Of a stretch of DNA of 64,000 bases, positions 33,710 to 45,800 are shown piece after piece. Origin of the DNA: Branchiostoma floridae (Eukaryota > Chordata > Leptocardii > Amphioxiformes > Branchiostomatidae); the NCBI RefSeq assembly GCF_000003815.2, contig NC_049981.1, positions 22,523,358 through 22,587,357 on the forward strand. Reading direction: 5' to 3'. The notes under the pieces are model-generated. The model was given only the letters and a program-made list of their open reading frames with translations. It was not told where the DNA came from and made no database searches. The position numbers were made by a program, and so were the translations under genes. The stretch's first letter is position 1. Every line of letters begins with the position of its first letter.

Positions 33710-35160
33710 GTAGTCAAATATACACAGTGAAGGAAAGGCAAAAATATCCTAAATGGGTAGGGTCTCCATACTCAGTTAGGTTAGTCAAAATCCTTCCAAA
33801 ACTTAATGATTTGTAGGGCGGTGTCTCTCCATTTCTCCGTGTGTTTAACTACATTTGTTATCCTTTAGTTACTTATTCTCATGAGTGCTAAATAGTAAGC
33901 AGAGTGTATTATTTTTGGAACGACATGTTGAGTGGGGTTGAGGACAATTCAGCCCTTTTCCAAATTGGCCCAGTCAATTCAGCTCAACACCCTAGTCGAC
34001 TTGGCCCAACATTCTGCTCAACTCTGCCCAACAAACACCCTGGTCAACACGGCGGGGGATATGGTTAGGTTGTTGGGCCGAGGAGGGCCAAACTAAAAGT
34101 GTCTGACATCTGTGTTGAACCCCTCAGGTCCTAATTGCAATGCTGATCGATAACTATTCCTTCCAGTGCTGTTTAAAATTAGGAACAAGTGCTCTTTAGA
34201 TAGCATTTGAGATATGCAGACTCACGCCTTCTTATTCCAAACCGCTACACATACAGGAAGGGTTGTGAACTTTGAGTTACAACTTATAACCTTCAGTACT
34301 GTTTCTGATGAGCTGCTTCTGTGACCTTTTGTCAAGCAGTACATATCATTATTTGTCGGTGTGACAAAGTAGTACAACCGGTATTGTTACATTCCACCAC
34401 CACTGATTTCATCATTTTTAGCCCCCAAACTGCTTCCTGTCCTGTGGACAATACAGATTTAACCCCATTGACTAACTGAGCAGATAAATACAAAAAAAAA
34501 ACAAATGTTGACTTAAATTTCTAGAACTTCTTGGAAGTCAAAATCTTTTGAGATACTTGTTCCTTGTGAGGATATTCATGGGAATAATCTTTGATTTATT
34601 TTTCTTAGTCATTCTTGAATTCTGTAATGTAAGAAAGTTTGTCCAGGAGTAGAGAAAAACAAAAAGAAAACTAGAAAATCAAGTTGTAGCAAAAATTTTG
34701 GGTAGTAATTATAAGTGTATCAATTTATTACATTGCATCTCAGACATTTAAACAAACATTTGTGGAAAACTAACATCTGACTATGCCTGCTCTCAGAAAC
34801 TATTATGTGCTTAAGTACAGGCTTTTCTCCTCATACTCTGTTTTCTTATGGATCTTCGTGTTTGATAACTTGTTTGTTTGTTTGCAAAGTTTCACGCAAG
34901 TGTAATACTATCTGGGCACGTGCTCAGCAAGCTATTCTTGGAAGGCAGTGTGCTGCATTTTTGCTGTAGGCAAGGTACTGTAAATGCAGAAACTTTCGCG
35001 GTTGTTTAAAGTTCGCGTTTTTCGTGCTGGGAACGGGCGTCGCAATTTTGATGTGTTAACAATGGCGTAAAATGTTATGATTTCGATGTTTGTAGTTTTC
35101 TTCATGGGAAACATTGGACTTTAACAAGGCATTTCAAACATGTCAGAAAGCGTATAATTA
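33710..35160. other. No gene seen; MITE end fragment
   Basis: TACTGTAAATGCAGAAACTT and GTTCGCG at 34976-35020 are a one-ended piece of the GTTCGCGG MITE. The rest is unique AT-rich DNA. Confidence 0.5.
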
Positions 35161-36739
35161 CCTCCATGAAATGTCATGGAATGGAGGTTATATTTTCTGT
35201 TATGTGTCTCTGTCTGTGTAGATGATTACTCAAGAACGGCTGGATGGATTGGTTTCATACTTGTTGTGTTGGTGGGGTGTGATGAAAACTTGAATCGATG
35301 AGATTTTGGGAGCCGTATCTGTCGTTATAATCGATGTAATAATATCAGAAATCACCCCTATATTTGCGTTATATTGGAACAGGCATCATGGTTTCCCTCT
35401 TTGTTAATCACATTATCTCCAAGCAGGTGGTGAGGTGATTTGTTTCGCCAGTGATAGCCATGAACATATGTTTTTTTGCATCAGTTGACAACAACTGTTT
35501 GGGGGAAACGATAGCCTCGACTCAAGAACGGCAGGGTGGATTGGTTTCATTATTAGTTGGTGGAGTGTGATGATAGCTGGAATTGATTAGATTTTGGGCC
35601 TCGTATCTGTCGATATAATCAATGTAAAAATATAAGGAATCACCCCTATATCTGCAATATATTGGAACAGGCATCGTGGTTTCCCTCTTTGTTAATCACC
35701 TTATCTCCAAGCAGGTGGTGAGGTGATTTGTTTCGCCAGTGATAGCCATGAACATATGTTTTTCTTTTTTTTATCAGTTGAAAACAACTGTTTGGGGAAA
35801 ACGATAGCCTCGACTGAAGAACGGCTTCGTGGATTGATTTCATACTTGATGTGTTGGTGGGGTGTGATGATAGCTGGAAGTGATTAGATTATGGGCCCCG
35901 TATCTGTCGTTATAATCGATGTAATAATATCAGAAATCACCCTTATATCTGCGATATACAGTTGACATCGTAGAGCATCTGTTGGGGGGGAACCAGGACA
36001 ATTTTGAAAGTGATAATAAATTGTATTTATGTACTTGTGCGTTTAGGAACAAGCTGTATTATATTTCTTTTGTGCTGTTAGATGTTATGTGGTCCACCTT
36101 GCGTCACGCTGAAGTTTTGTTAGTATGTACTCGGTTTTATTAGATATATATTATGTGGATGTGTTTGGTATTACCCTATCTGAACAGTTGACGTTATATA
36201 GCAACTGGTTAGGGCATCTGTAACAGTTGACTCCTTAGAGCAACTGTTTGCCGATCCTGGACAATTTGAATATGATATTTAACTTTGTATTCATCCACTT
36301 GTGCCTTTGGGGACCTGGTGTGTTATACTTCGTTTATGCTGTTAGATGTTTCGTGCTCCACGTGGCATTACGCTGATGTTGTGTTGGTATGTACTTGGAT
36401 TATCACATATCTGGCATAAACTTGTCCCCGTAACCTATATGTGGGTATTGGTTGATGGACATTTTGTGTCTTATTGCTTGTGTTGAAGATGTGTTTGTAT
36501 CCTGATGTGTCGCAGTAATTTGTTATGGATTCTGAAACATACTCTCTACCTTGCAAGTTGCCAGTACTATCATAACATGATAATATAAACATCACAAAGA
36601 TTACACACCTGCTGCATGTTACCATAGTGCCCATGTGATAACTATCCACACAACTAGTATAAATAACATGAATATCATTACATACAAGTCATCATCAACA
36701 AGCATAAAATCGACAAAAACACTCAATATTTCATGGAGG
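35161..36739. mobile_element. Composite TIR element containing a tandem array
   Basis: CCTCCATGAAAT (35161-35172) is inverted at 36728-36739. The left end also folds on itself (ACCTCCAT..ATGGAGGT). The short terminal repeat makes the outer borders tentative. Confidence 0.5.
35228..35957 (+). repeat. ~292-bp tandem repeat, 2.5 copies
   Basis: Units start at 35228, 35520 and 35813 with ACTCAAGAACGGC. Shared blocks include GATTGGTTTCAT, GGAACAGGCATC, TTTCCCTCTTTGTTAATCAC and GGTGAGGTGATTTGTTTCGC. The third copy is truncated. Confidence 0.9.
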
Positions 36740-36814
36740 TATGAGGTCGCCGAACTCTAGTCTTTGAGTAATTTGTGTGAAAGGTAACTTAGGTAGTAAG
36801 TGTCAAACTCTGCA

Positions 36815-36940
36815 CGTAAAAGAACCTACTCTCTTACTGAGAAGACTAGGGGTGTCCCAAGGTGCTTGGCTAATACATGTGAGCTGTAGCAAAGCTGCAT
36901 TGCACTACTTGCTACCGAATGCTTCATCCTCAGTCTGACT
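36815..36940 (+). repeat. Dispersed repeat, copy 1
   Basis: CTCTTACTGAGAAGACTAGG, GTGCTTGGCTAA and GAGCTGTAGCAAAGCTGCAT recur at 45185-45310 in an intron of the TASOR-like gene. The class is unknown, possibly a LINE or SINE piece. Confidence 0.6.
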
Positions 36941-37083
36941 CTGAGGTTCAACCACTTTGATGGACAGCCACTCATACTCGACGAGTACATGGCAAGTCTA
37001 CTAGCAATGGTTTGCAGTAGACTTTAGAGATGATTTATATGATAAGTCTATGGTGGAACTCAAGAGTCTGCTCGGAAAAACAG

Positions 37084-37351
37084 TTTGCTGGCAGTTGGCC
37101 AAAAATTTGTTAGTGCAGAACGAACACTCACGCATGTGACTGCCGTACCTGGTACGTTTTGGACAACAAGGGTTGTTGGATATTTCGATCTATTGCAGTG
37201 TTGTACTAATAATGCCTTGGAAGAATGTTTCGGAGAGGGGACTTGTCTGAGGATATATACTGTATCACCTGCAAGTTTTCACAACAGTTGGTTTACAGCT
37301 TTTTATTACACCCCGCCCTCTGTTTCCTTTGAGGTAAAATTTTATGGATAA
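37084..37351 (+). CDS. Hypothetical protein-like frame, unrecognised
   Basis: An open frame, without an ATG, reads LLAVGQKFVSAERTLTHVTA, PGTFWTTRVVGYFDLLQCC, EECFGEGTCLRIYTVSP and SWFTAFYYTPPSVSFEVKF. A weak acceptor AAACAG precedes it and GAG|GTAAAA could be a donor at 37333. Its phase would accept the donor at 28796, but no family is recognised and nothing proves expression. Confidence 0.2.
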
Positions 37352-37359
37352 TCATCTGT

Positions 37360-38213
37360 AGGTGTGGCATGGTAATTTGTCTGTCATGATAGTAAAATAG
37401 CCAAAATTGCTGTCTCATACAACACAATTAGAAAATTCATATGCTTAGAGGGCCTATGACACCAACATACATTGTACGTTTTCTGATTTACTAGATTAAG
37501 AGGGGAAGATTTTTCAATTTATGCAGTGCCAACCCCAAAAGCAGAGGCTGCTGGCGGATGCCACCTTGCCTTAGACCTCAGAGCCTCCCGCAACACTGTT
37601 GCATTTGTTAACTCTGTGAGCCTCAATATTTAAGCATGTCTAACCCAAATGCCATGTTTGCTTCCTGAAGGTATGTTTTGCACATCTTTATTGACTTTAA
37701 TCAGTAAATGTCGAACTTTGGTGTCAAGAATGCTTATAAAAGGCCCCACGTTTCACTTGAAGAAACAGTCCAGTTTCTGTGATGTTTATTTCTGTTGGGT
37801 ATTCAAACAAATATATTATAGATAAGCCATACAGAAAGTGTTTTTTTAAGGAAATCTGAGTTGAGCCATGAGGTTTGGATGTAATTGGGTGTGATACACA
37901 GTTTGCTCTGAATTTTTCTTCTTCTTGTATAACAGCTGTCATCCATTTTGAAATATCAAAATCATCATAATGATACTTATTACTATAGTTTGAGAATCAT
38001 CCTGGTTCGTTTAATTGGGCTCCCATATTCCCGCCCCACCACTGAGGAGGGAGTATGGTAGACTGACCAGGCTGATACTCAGGCTATAATTACTAAACCA
38101 ACTGAGCCAGCTTTTCATTGGTTATTCCAAGAGAAGCCAAACCCACTGTCCCCATGAAATATAATAAAGGGTATGTTGTAATTTGTAAGTACGTCTAGGT
38201 AAGGGGTAATATG
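37360..38213. other. No gene seen
   Basis: AT-rich DNA. A GC-rich stretch at 38020-38095 (ATTCCCGCCCCACCACTGAG, GGGAGTATGGTAGACTGACC) looks like an eroded MITE but has no clear ends. Confidence 0.45.
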
Positions 38214-39142
38214 TACGAGGGTGAGTCAGAAAGTAATGCAAGTGGTTTTATAACAGACTCGTTTTTTAATCAATTGAGTTGAAATTTGGCACAAAAGTAG
38301 AAGCATATGTCTTCTTGAGATTGAATCTTTTAAATCTGGTCTTTATCATTTTATGAGCAACTGAGTTAATTTCAAGATGAACACACCCTTGGTAGCTTGT
38401 CAGACTATGAATTCCTCTAAATCTGATCCACTGAAAATCACTGTAGGAGGTTAGAATTACACATATATGATATCAAATGTCTCTATATGATGCATGCCGA
38501 TTTTCATTTCTGAACTCTCAATGGTTCCTCATTTACAGCTGCTAGGATGGAGTAAGTTGTGATATAGAGCTGTTTGATTTATACACGAATTCGTGAGTTG
38601 TTGGTTAAAACACTACTTTTCCATTAACCAAAAGAAACGAAACTTTACACAGTTATTAACTGTTTAAAGGCCAAAAAGTGTGCTAAGTTTTATTTCTCTG
38701 TGTTAATGGGAAAAGAGGGCTGTAGAAACTTTTAATCATAACACCACAAATCTCATGACCCAGACGACCGCGTATACCTCATTCTACTCCAGCAACGAAA
38801 AAAGAAAAACTAATCAGATTTCAGAGTTGAAAATAAGCACGTGGCTTATAGAGAAATGCAGCTTATTACATGTGCAGGCTCAGTCTCATACAATAGCAAA
38901 AATTGGTTTAGGGAAATCGTTAATTGTACGTTAATTGGACCTCACTTTTCTTCTGACGGGATTCCTAGGGTATGGTCATCTTGAAAGCTGGTCAGTCACT
39001 CATAAAATAATGAACAACAAATCTAGATATTTTAAGCTCAAGAGGACATATGCCTCTACCTTTGTGCCAAGTTTGAACTCATTCGATCAAAAAACGAGTC
39101 TGTTATGAAACCACTTGCATTACTTTCTGACTCACCCTCGTA
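38214..39142. mobile_element. Non-autonomous mariner-like element with ~150-bp TIRs
   Basis: TACGAGGGTGAGTCAGAAAG and TAATGCAAGTGG at the left are inverted at the right end, and similarity continues about 150 bases inward (CAGACTCGTTTTTT, TTGGCACAAA, GCATATGTC). TA borders both ends. TACGAGGGTG..AGTCAGAAAGTAATG is typical of mariner termini. No transposase frame with the DDE/D blocks is seen in the ~925 bp. Confidence 0.85.
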
Positions 39143-39939
39143 AGTTTACTCAAATTGTGTAGAAGCATTCAACAATTGAATTCTGTTTACAAAATTCTTT
39201 GATAAGTTGTGCCTCAATGAGTCTCGTGTCTGCCATTTCCTGCAGCAGTCAGAATGACGTGAATGTACGTCATAGCAATAACCAGGATGTGTAAAATGGT
39301 GTATAATAAGGTCTGGCTGAAAACAGCATTCCACCCTTTCCAAGCAAGTTACATTATTCCAGATTTTGTAAACCGAATTGTGCTGTCCTGGATATTTTGA
39401 AACATGCACAATTTACTTATCAACTGCAGATGTTTTATGACATTTCCATGGTAGAGTTATTTTCTATTTTAATTTAATTTAATTTAATCTTAAATGTCAT
39501 GAGGATGGGAGGGGGGTATCATGATATTGTGTGGGTGGGTTGAAGCATTGTGGTTCATATCTTTAGTTAGGGAGATTCTCACATAGTGTTTGCTAATCTT
39601 TAAGCACATTCGCGTCAAGCTATACAATGTCATGTAATATTGCACAGTATGTCGACAGAAAACATCCAAATGGGTTTTTATGATCAGGTAGATAGCTTTA
39701 AGTAACAACTGATAGAATTGAAAAATCAAACCCAGATCTATGCATATTTTTTTACGATTCTTTTGTAATACGTAGTACATATGTAGCTTTTTGCAGACTA
39801 GAAGTCCAAGGTAACTTCGGGTAATTATGCAGAGGTAATTACTTGACTCTTTGAAATATATTCCTCCTCCAAATGGTATACTATTTGGATTAGATTAACA
39901 GCTGCTGAGCAATAGTTTTCAAAAATATTTTGTGGTTGT

Positions 39940-40239
39940 CGGGGTTGGACATGTTTTCTAAAATCGCTTGTCCAGTCAGGCAAGAACATAAAAAATTTAG
40001 TTGTTGGGACCAAGTTTCACTTGTCCTCAATTTAAATGACATATTTTCTATGGATTTTCCCTTCCAGCAATGGAGTTTAATGTTATTGGCTCTATTTTCC
40101 TGTGAAAGGTAACAAGTATATCAGAATCTGTCTTATGGAAAAATCTTGCCCGCTCTAACACATGGGGTAGGACATGCACTTGCCCAATCAGCACTTTCAG
40201 TTGCCCTGGACACTTTTCTTGTGGACTTGTCCAACCCAG
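39940..40239. mobile_element. MITE of the GGGTTGGACAAG family
   Basis: CGGGGTTGGACATGTTTTCT at the left is inverted as GACTTGTCCAACCCAG at the right. The interior has GCTTGTCCAGTCAGGCAAG. The same family is at 62556-62874. Confidence 0.7.
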
Positions 40240-41740
40240 TTTGTGTTCCTGGAAGTGTTGTTGACAAGTCGTTGATTGCTGTGAGCAACTGAGCTGAATG
40301 CATGTCTCCACTGTGGAGGGCAACATATATAGGCTGACTCATTTGGGAACATGTAGTTATTTTCTTGACTATATCACTCAATAACCAGATTTTGTGGATT
40401 TTTTTCGCTTTTACCTGATTATTGGCACACCACTGTTAAATGTGTCATGTTTTACCATATCAAAGTTAAAACAAATTTGAAACAAAGTTTATTCAAAGTA
40501 TGCTTGATACATGAATTTCATCTAGCTTTCAGCTGCATAAGGTAAGAAATTTTGCTAAGGTAGCAGATTCCGGTGAGAGCTATCGCAAGTATGTTATCTT
40601 AAATTATGACCATTTTGTTGTTTTAATTTCTATGTAATCAGTTTTCTGTCCCTTAAGGACAGACTTCAAAAGCTGCATACGCTCGAAAAATAGAGAACTG
40701 ATACATGTAATTACATCGTAATATCACATAGCACCTTTCCTATGAAAGAAATGACACATTGCATTTTCGTTTATTATGTTTATGATTGCTTTGATGCTAA
40801 GTCAGTATCCAAAAGCTGTATTTCTATTAGATTCACAAATTATCAAATAGAACTATGATTATTGTACTTTTTCTAATATAAAGTATTTTTTATGGCCTTT
40901 CTTCTACGAAATCTAATTTGACTGGGATATGCAACTTTGGCAGCCATTTGGTTTCCTACTGTGACTGTTGCCAATATTATGTCTTGAAAAATCTTAACAA
41001 TTGCACTGTATTTGTCGTGTCAGCAAATTCTCAATGCTGTGCCATGCTGTGACTTGTACTTCGATGTGTGGGAGAGGTTATTGTACAATTCACACTGCCC
41101 TTTGGACTCCTACTATATGACCTTTGTATTGTGTATATTGTATATGTCTTTTGTAGACTTTGTTTAGGGTCTTGTTGAGAATTGCCTATTGGAAACGGGA
41201 AATGGTCTTTAGAACAAAGTTTAGAACACGTCTTCTTACCAAATTTCTCATTGTCTTCACCACAATCAAAAGTACACAGTCACATTAATCCTTTTTGATT
41301 TCATATGATTGTGATAACAAGAACCCCCTTTCACACCCTCACAAATGACTGTTGAATAGCTATTTAAAGATTAAACTAAAGTAAATTGTAACACAGTACT
41401 AGGTTCATTTGTTTTTCAAGGCTAAAGCAAACAATAGAGCTGCATGTCACCAGATGTTAGGCCAAGGTACGGGTTAGAAATGTTACTGTTGCACATGGTC
41501 TGATGCTGCACAATTGTGCGATAAGCATAACTGCAGTTCACCTTGGAAGGGGGAGGGGGGCATGGTGGCAAAAATCTATGGGGTCCTGGAAATCAAGGAA
41601 TTTGCAACCCCCGAAATACTGTTTCTTCTATTGTGTGAGGTAAACGTCAGCTGTATACATTGTTTTCATGTAACTTGGGCCTGTTATAATTGTAAGGATT
41701 GAGGTAAAACATTGATTGACGTTATCACTCATGAATATAT
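40240..41740. other. No gene seen
   Basis: Long AT-rich non-coding stretch between the MITE and the minisatellite. No exon, RNA gene or repeat is recognised. Confidence 0.5.
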
Positions 41741-41744
41741 TGAC

Positions 41745-42475
41745 AGCTGAAATATTTTGTATCATTTCATTCCATTTGGTATTTTTGAACATGATGATGA
41801 TGATTATTATTAATTCCCTTTGAGATATTTTGAGCCATTTCATTGTAGTCATTTGGTATTTTCAAGCATGAGCAGCAGGAACTTTGAACAGGCTTATTGC
41901 TTATAATATGGTTGCTGATCAACTGCAACGCAGCCGCGCGATGATGATGATTTTTGATTCCCTTTGTGATATTTTGTGTCATTTCATTGTATCCATGTGG
42001 TAGTTTTGAGCATGAGCAGCAGGAATCTTGAACAGGCTTATTGCTTATAACTTGGCTTCTATTGGACAAGCCAGGATGAGATGTGACCAACTGCTCCGCA
42101 GCTGCTTGATGATGATGATTATTATTAATTCCCTTTGAGATATTTTGAGTCATTTCATTGTAGTCATTTGGTATTTTCAAGCATGAGCAGCAGGAACCTT
42201 GAACAGGCTTATTGCTTCCAGTGGACATCAGGTGGACAAGCCAGGATGAGATGTGATCAACTGCAATGCAGCCGCGCGATGATGATGATTTGTGATATTT
42301 TGTGTCATTTTCATTGTATCCATGTGGTAGTTTTGAGCATGAGCAGTAGGAATCTTGAACTGGCTTATTGCTTATAACATGGCTGATAGTGGATAAGCCT
42401 GGGTTGCTCCGCAGCTGCTGAAGATAATGATGGTTATTGATTCCCTTTGAGATATTTTGCATCATTTTATTATCC
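41745..42475. repeat. Minisatellite of ~144-171-bp units, about five copies
   Basis: CATGAGCAGCAGGAA recurs at 41867, 42011, 42182 and 42339 (last copy CAGTAGG), with ATGATGATGAT stretches and AATTCCCTTTGAGATATTTT between. Two unit types alternate. A long minus-strand frame (SNKPVQDSCCSCSKLPHGYN) changes phase between units, so it is not a conserved protein. Confidence 0.85.
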
Positions 42476-42538
42476 TTTTGCCATTTTCCCAGAAAAGTTT
42501 CAGTTCAAGTGTACTGGGAAAGTACTAGTACTGATAAA

Positions 42539-42859
42539 GGTAAATCATCTGAAGAAGCAAATACATTAAGCATGAGTGGGTAGGCACAATTATGTTTGCC
42601 ATGTCTAATCTTCTTGATAGACATTGCAATATTCCTTCACTGCTGTTGTAAGCTATTTGCACGTCAATTTTTTCATTGAGCATTGGAGAGCAAGTTTGAT
42701 AAATGAGAAGAATTTTAAGTTGTAAGAATTTTAATTTGACATTTTACCGGCAGTCATCAAAGTATGTTTGCACCCAGACGACCCAGTAGTGTGTTTCCCT
42801 GTGTGCGTCTGTTGAAAATACAGTGGGGTAAAACCCTGCTACTCCCTGACTTTAAAGGT
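42539..42859 (+). repeat. Duplicated segment, copy 1, upstream of TASOR-like exon 1
   Basis: GGTAAATCATCTGAAGAAGC, GCATGAGTGGGT, CTGTGTGCGTCTGTTGAAAA and CAGTGGGGTAAAACCCTGCT match 45529-45789 in order. The copy ends 25 bases before the exon. Confidence 0.75.
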
Positions 42860-42884
42860 TGAAGAGGTTCTGTTGTTTCCACAG

Positions 42885-45800
42885 ACAACATGCTGCGGCC
42901 TGTGTCCCTGGACAGCCACGAGGCCCAGGAGATTCAGTTTGCCTACAGGAGAACATGCTGGGATGAGAAGAGCTTTGGATACCAGATATCTGACATACAG
43001 CTGGTTGAGAATGATTTCCTGCAGTCAGGTACAACAATTACTTAATATTCAGTGTCCGGTTTATCGTCTGTTGATTTCATGTACGTTTTTTTTTAATGGC
43101 AGATTGCCAGCAGCCTCTATCTTAAAAGGGTTGGCACTGCGAACATTACAACATGTTCTTTTTATTCTGCTCGATTTGACATGTCTCTTTATGTAAGAGA
43201 ACTTGTAAAACATTGATGGCAGTTTTTAGGGATGACATGATAACTCACTATAACAAGTCTATATGCACAGAAGTTTGTACAGTTGTCTTAGAATGAAAAA
43301 GCTGCAGATGATTGAGACTGTTAATATCTGGTGTTGGATGGCAATCTAGTTGTTCTGTTCAGTTGTTTGACCAATGTTTTGATGATTGAACCTTTAGGTC
43401 CATTTCTACTACTGCCAGATACCAGAACGGAAACCATATCAGTAATTCGAGTGTTAACAGCCAAATGGGTCACAGACACATCACACCAAACGGCAACATC
43501 TTAATTGAGATCATGTGCCTTTGAGTTCGCAATGCATGATTTATCATATGTCATTAATGATTCATGCCAATCAACCAACTAATGGAAATGCCTTCACGAA
43601 GAAATTGCATCAACACAACTTGAATTGAAAGGAAACATACTGTACAAGAATGTAATGGAGAGCCAGCTTGATGATTTTATCATCTTGTGATCCAATCTAT
43701 TCATTAAGTGTGTGGAAATGTACTAGGCAAATTGAAATCAATGAGGAACTTACTTTTAGAGAAAATTTCTTTATGAGTGAATATACGGCCTCTACTTTAT
43801 GACCATTTGCTGATTTACACCGTTGGATGCACTGCCCGAACTATCGTGTGGTAGAACACGTCAGCAAGGAACAGCATAGACTGGGACAAGTAAGGCCTAG
43901 GAAGAAAAATGTTGTGTTTCCTGTTTCCCTACCTTCCCTAGAAAAACCTGCCGACCCTAGACTTTTTTTTGGGTGGGCAGTGGAGTCACATAGCTTCCAG
44001 TTAGAATTTTTATTCAGCCTGCTTCCTATTGAAGTAAAAACAGTCTGCTTGCCCTATCTAATGAAGGATTAATGTATCTATTGTGCACAAAATCAAAGTT
44101 TGACATTGAAAGACAAGTGTCCTCATACATTTCAGTTTCCTTTGTTCAACTGTATTGTAATATGTATCACTAGATTTTTGGCTAGCCTAAAAAAAATTAC
44201 AAAAAAAAAAAGATATCCCCTACCTACCGACCCTAATTTTTTCAGGACTGAAACAGGAAACACACCATTTTTTTTCCTAGGCCTAACCTACCTACCTACC
44301 TAGTCCCGTGACCTCCAGGTCGTTGGGGGGACAAGGTAGCCATGGAGATAGAGAGTAAGCAAGTAAGCAGTAGGTTTAATAAAGAAAACAGTAATAATCA
44401 TGAGTGCAGTGAGCAATTTCTCTTTTCATCTTAATATGTCTGGAGTCTCGGAATACCAGGTTGAAAGGCAGTTAAAGTAATTATGTGAGTACTGTAGTGT
44501 TTGGTGCTCAGTTAACAACCCCTCTTGCCCCTGAAACATTTCTAGAGTTCCTTCAGAAGCAGCATGAACTCTCCATTGAAGGAAGAAGTCCCAAGGAGTT
44601 GATCGAGGAGTTTGCATTTCTGGATGTTAGTGACAAGACAAAGAGGTCTGCTGTATGTACCTCTGGACTAACTACAGCTCTGTCAGACACCGCCAACTCA
44701 GCACTGGGTAAGTCTATGCTCAGCGAAAGGAGTATAATCTTACTATTCTTAATATGTTAGAATTTAGATGATTCACTTGTACTTAGCCCAAATTCAACTT
44801 CATGATAGTATGTTTAGCATTAAATTTTGTTCGCTCGCAATTAGCCCCATGGGTATGAATTTGCACTAAGACTTACTGTTATCATATTATTTGGAACATT
44901 TTGCTTCGCATAGTTAGCACATTTGTCTTTTTCTTTAACTTACAGAGTTAATGGAAGTGCATGTATATATGATGATGAATATATTCTTTTAAGTTATTGT
45001 GTTTATGACAAACCTTGTCATGAAGTCCAAATCGAGAACCAGAGCAAGGTAGCATTGTGATAACTACATGTAGATAGAAGTGATTTCTAATGCAGCAGTC
45101 AGCTTTTCAAAAGTGAAAAAAATTGGCCTATAAACTACCAAGTGGAACATTAGGCTAGAAATGTTACTGTAGTTGTAAAAGAAACTCACTTACTAAGAAG
45201 AATAGAGGTTACCTGGTGTGCTTGGCTAAACTTCAACACAAGCTGTAGCAAAGCCACATTGCAATACTGGATACCACAAAAATGACATGCTTTGTCCTCA
45301 GTATGAAGCTCCAATGCTTTTAGGTTGACAGGAAACATAAAAGACACATATTTCTTCTGAACAGGTGAGCCCAGTCAGGGTGTGACAGTCTGGAGGTGTC
45401 CAGACCTCTGTATTCAGAAAGAAGCCGATGGTGGACCAAAGAACCCTGTTGTTGCCATGTTCAAGGTTTGTACCCACAGTGGGTTTTCATCTTGGTACTG
45501 AGAAATTACTTGTATTTTATTATAATTAGGTAAATCATTTGAAGAACCAAATGCATAGCATGAGTGGGTCGACAAAAATTATGTTTCCCATGTTTAATCT
45601 GCATGTTACACATTGCAGTATTCCTCCTCTACACACTGTTGTTGCAAGATATTTGCATTTGTTGAGAAGAAAGTTGAGTTGTAATGATTTTCATTTGAAG
45701 TGTTGTTTGTACCCAGTGGTGTGCTTTCCTCTGTGCGTCTGTTAAAAACACAGTGGGGCAAAACCCTGCTTCTTCCTGCCTTTGTAGGTGTATGACCCAC

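Noticed and set aside
41767-42465. 232-codon minus-strand Cys/His-rich repeat protein
   Set aside because: Unit lengths are not multiples of three and the phase changes between units (NEMTQN.. becomes NENDTKYHK..), so no protein is conserved.
42873-43196. 107-codon frame over exon 1 of the TASOR-like gene
   Set aside because: Alternative phase of the exon; only the other phase splices into DUF3715.
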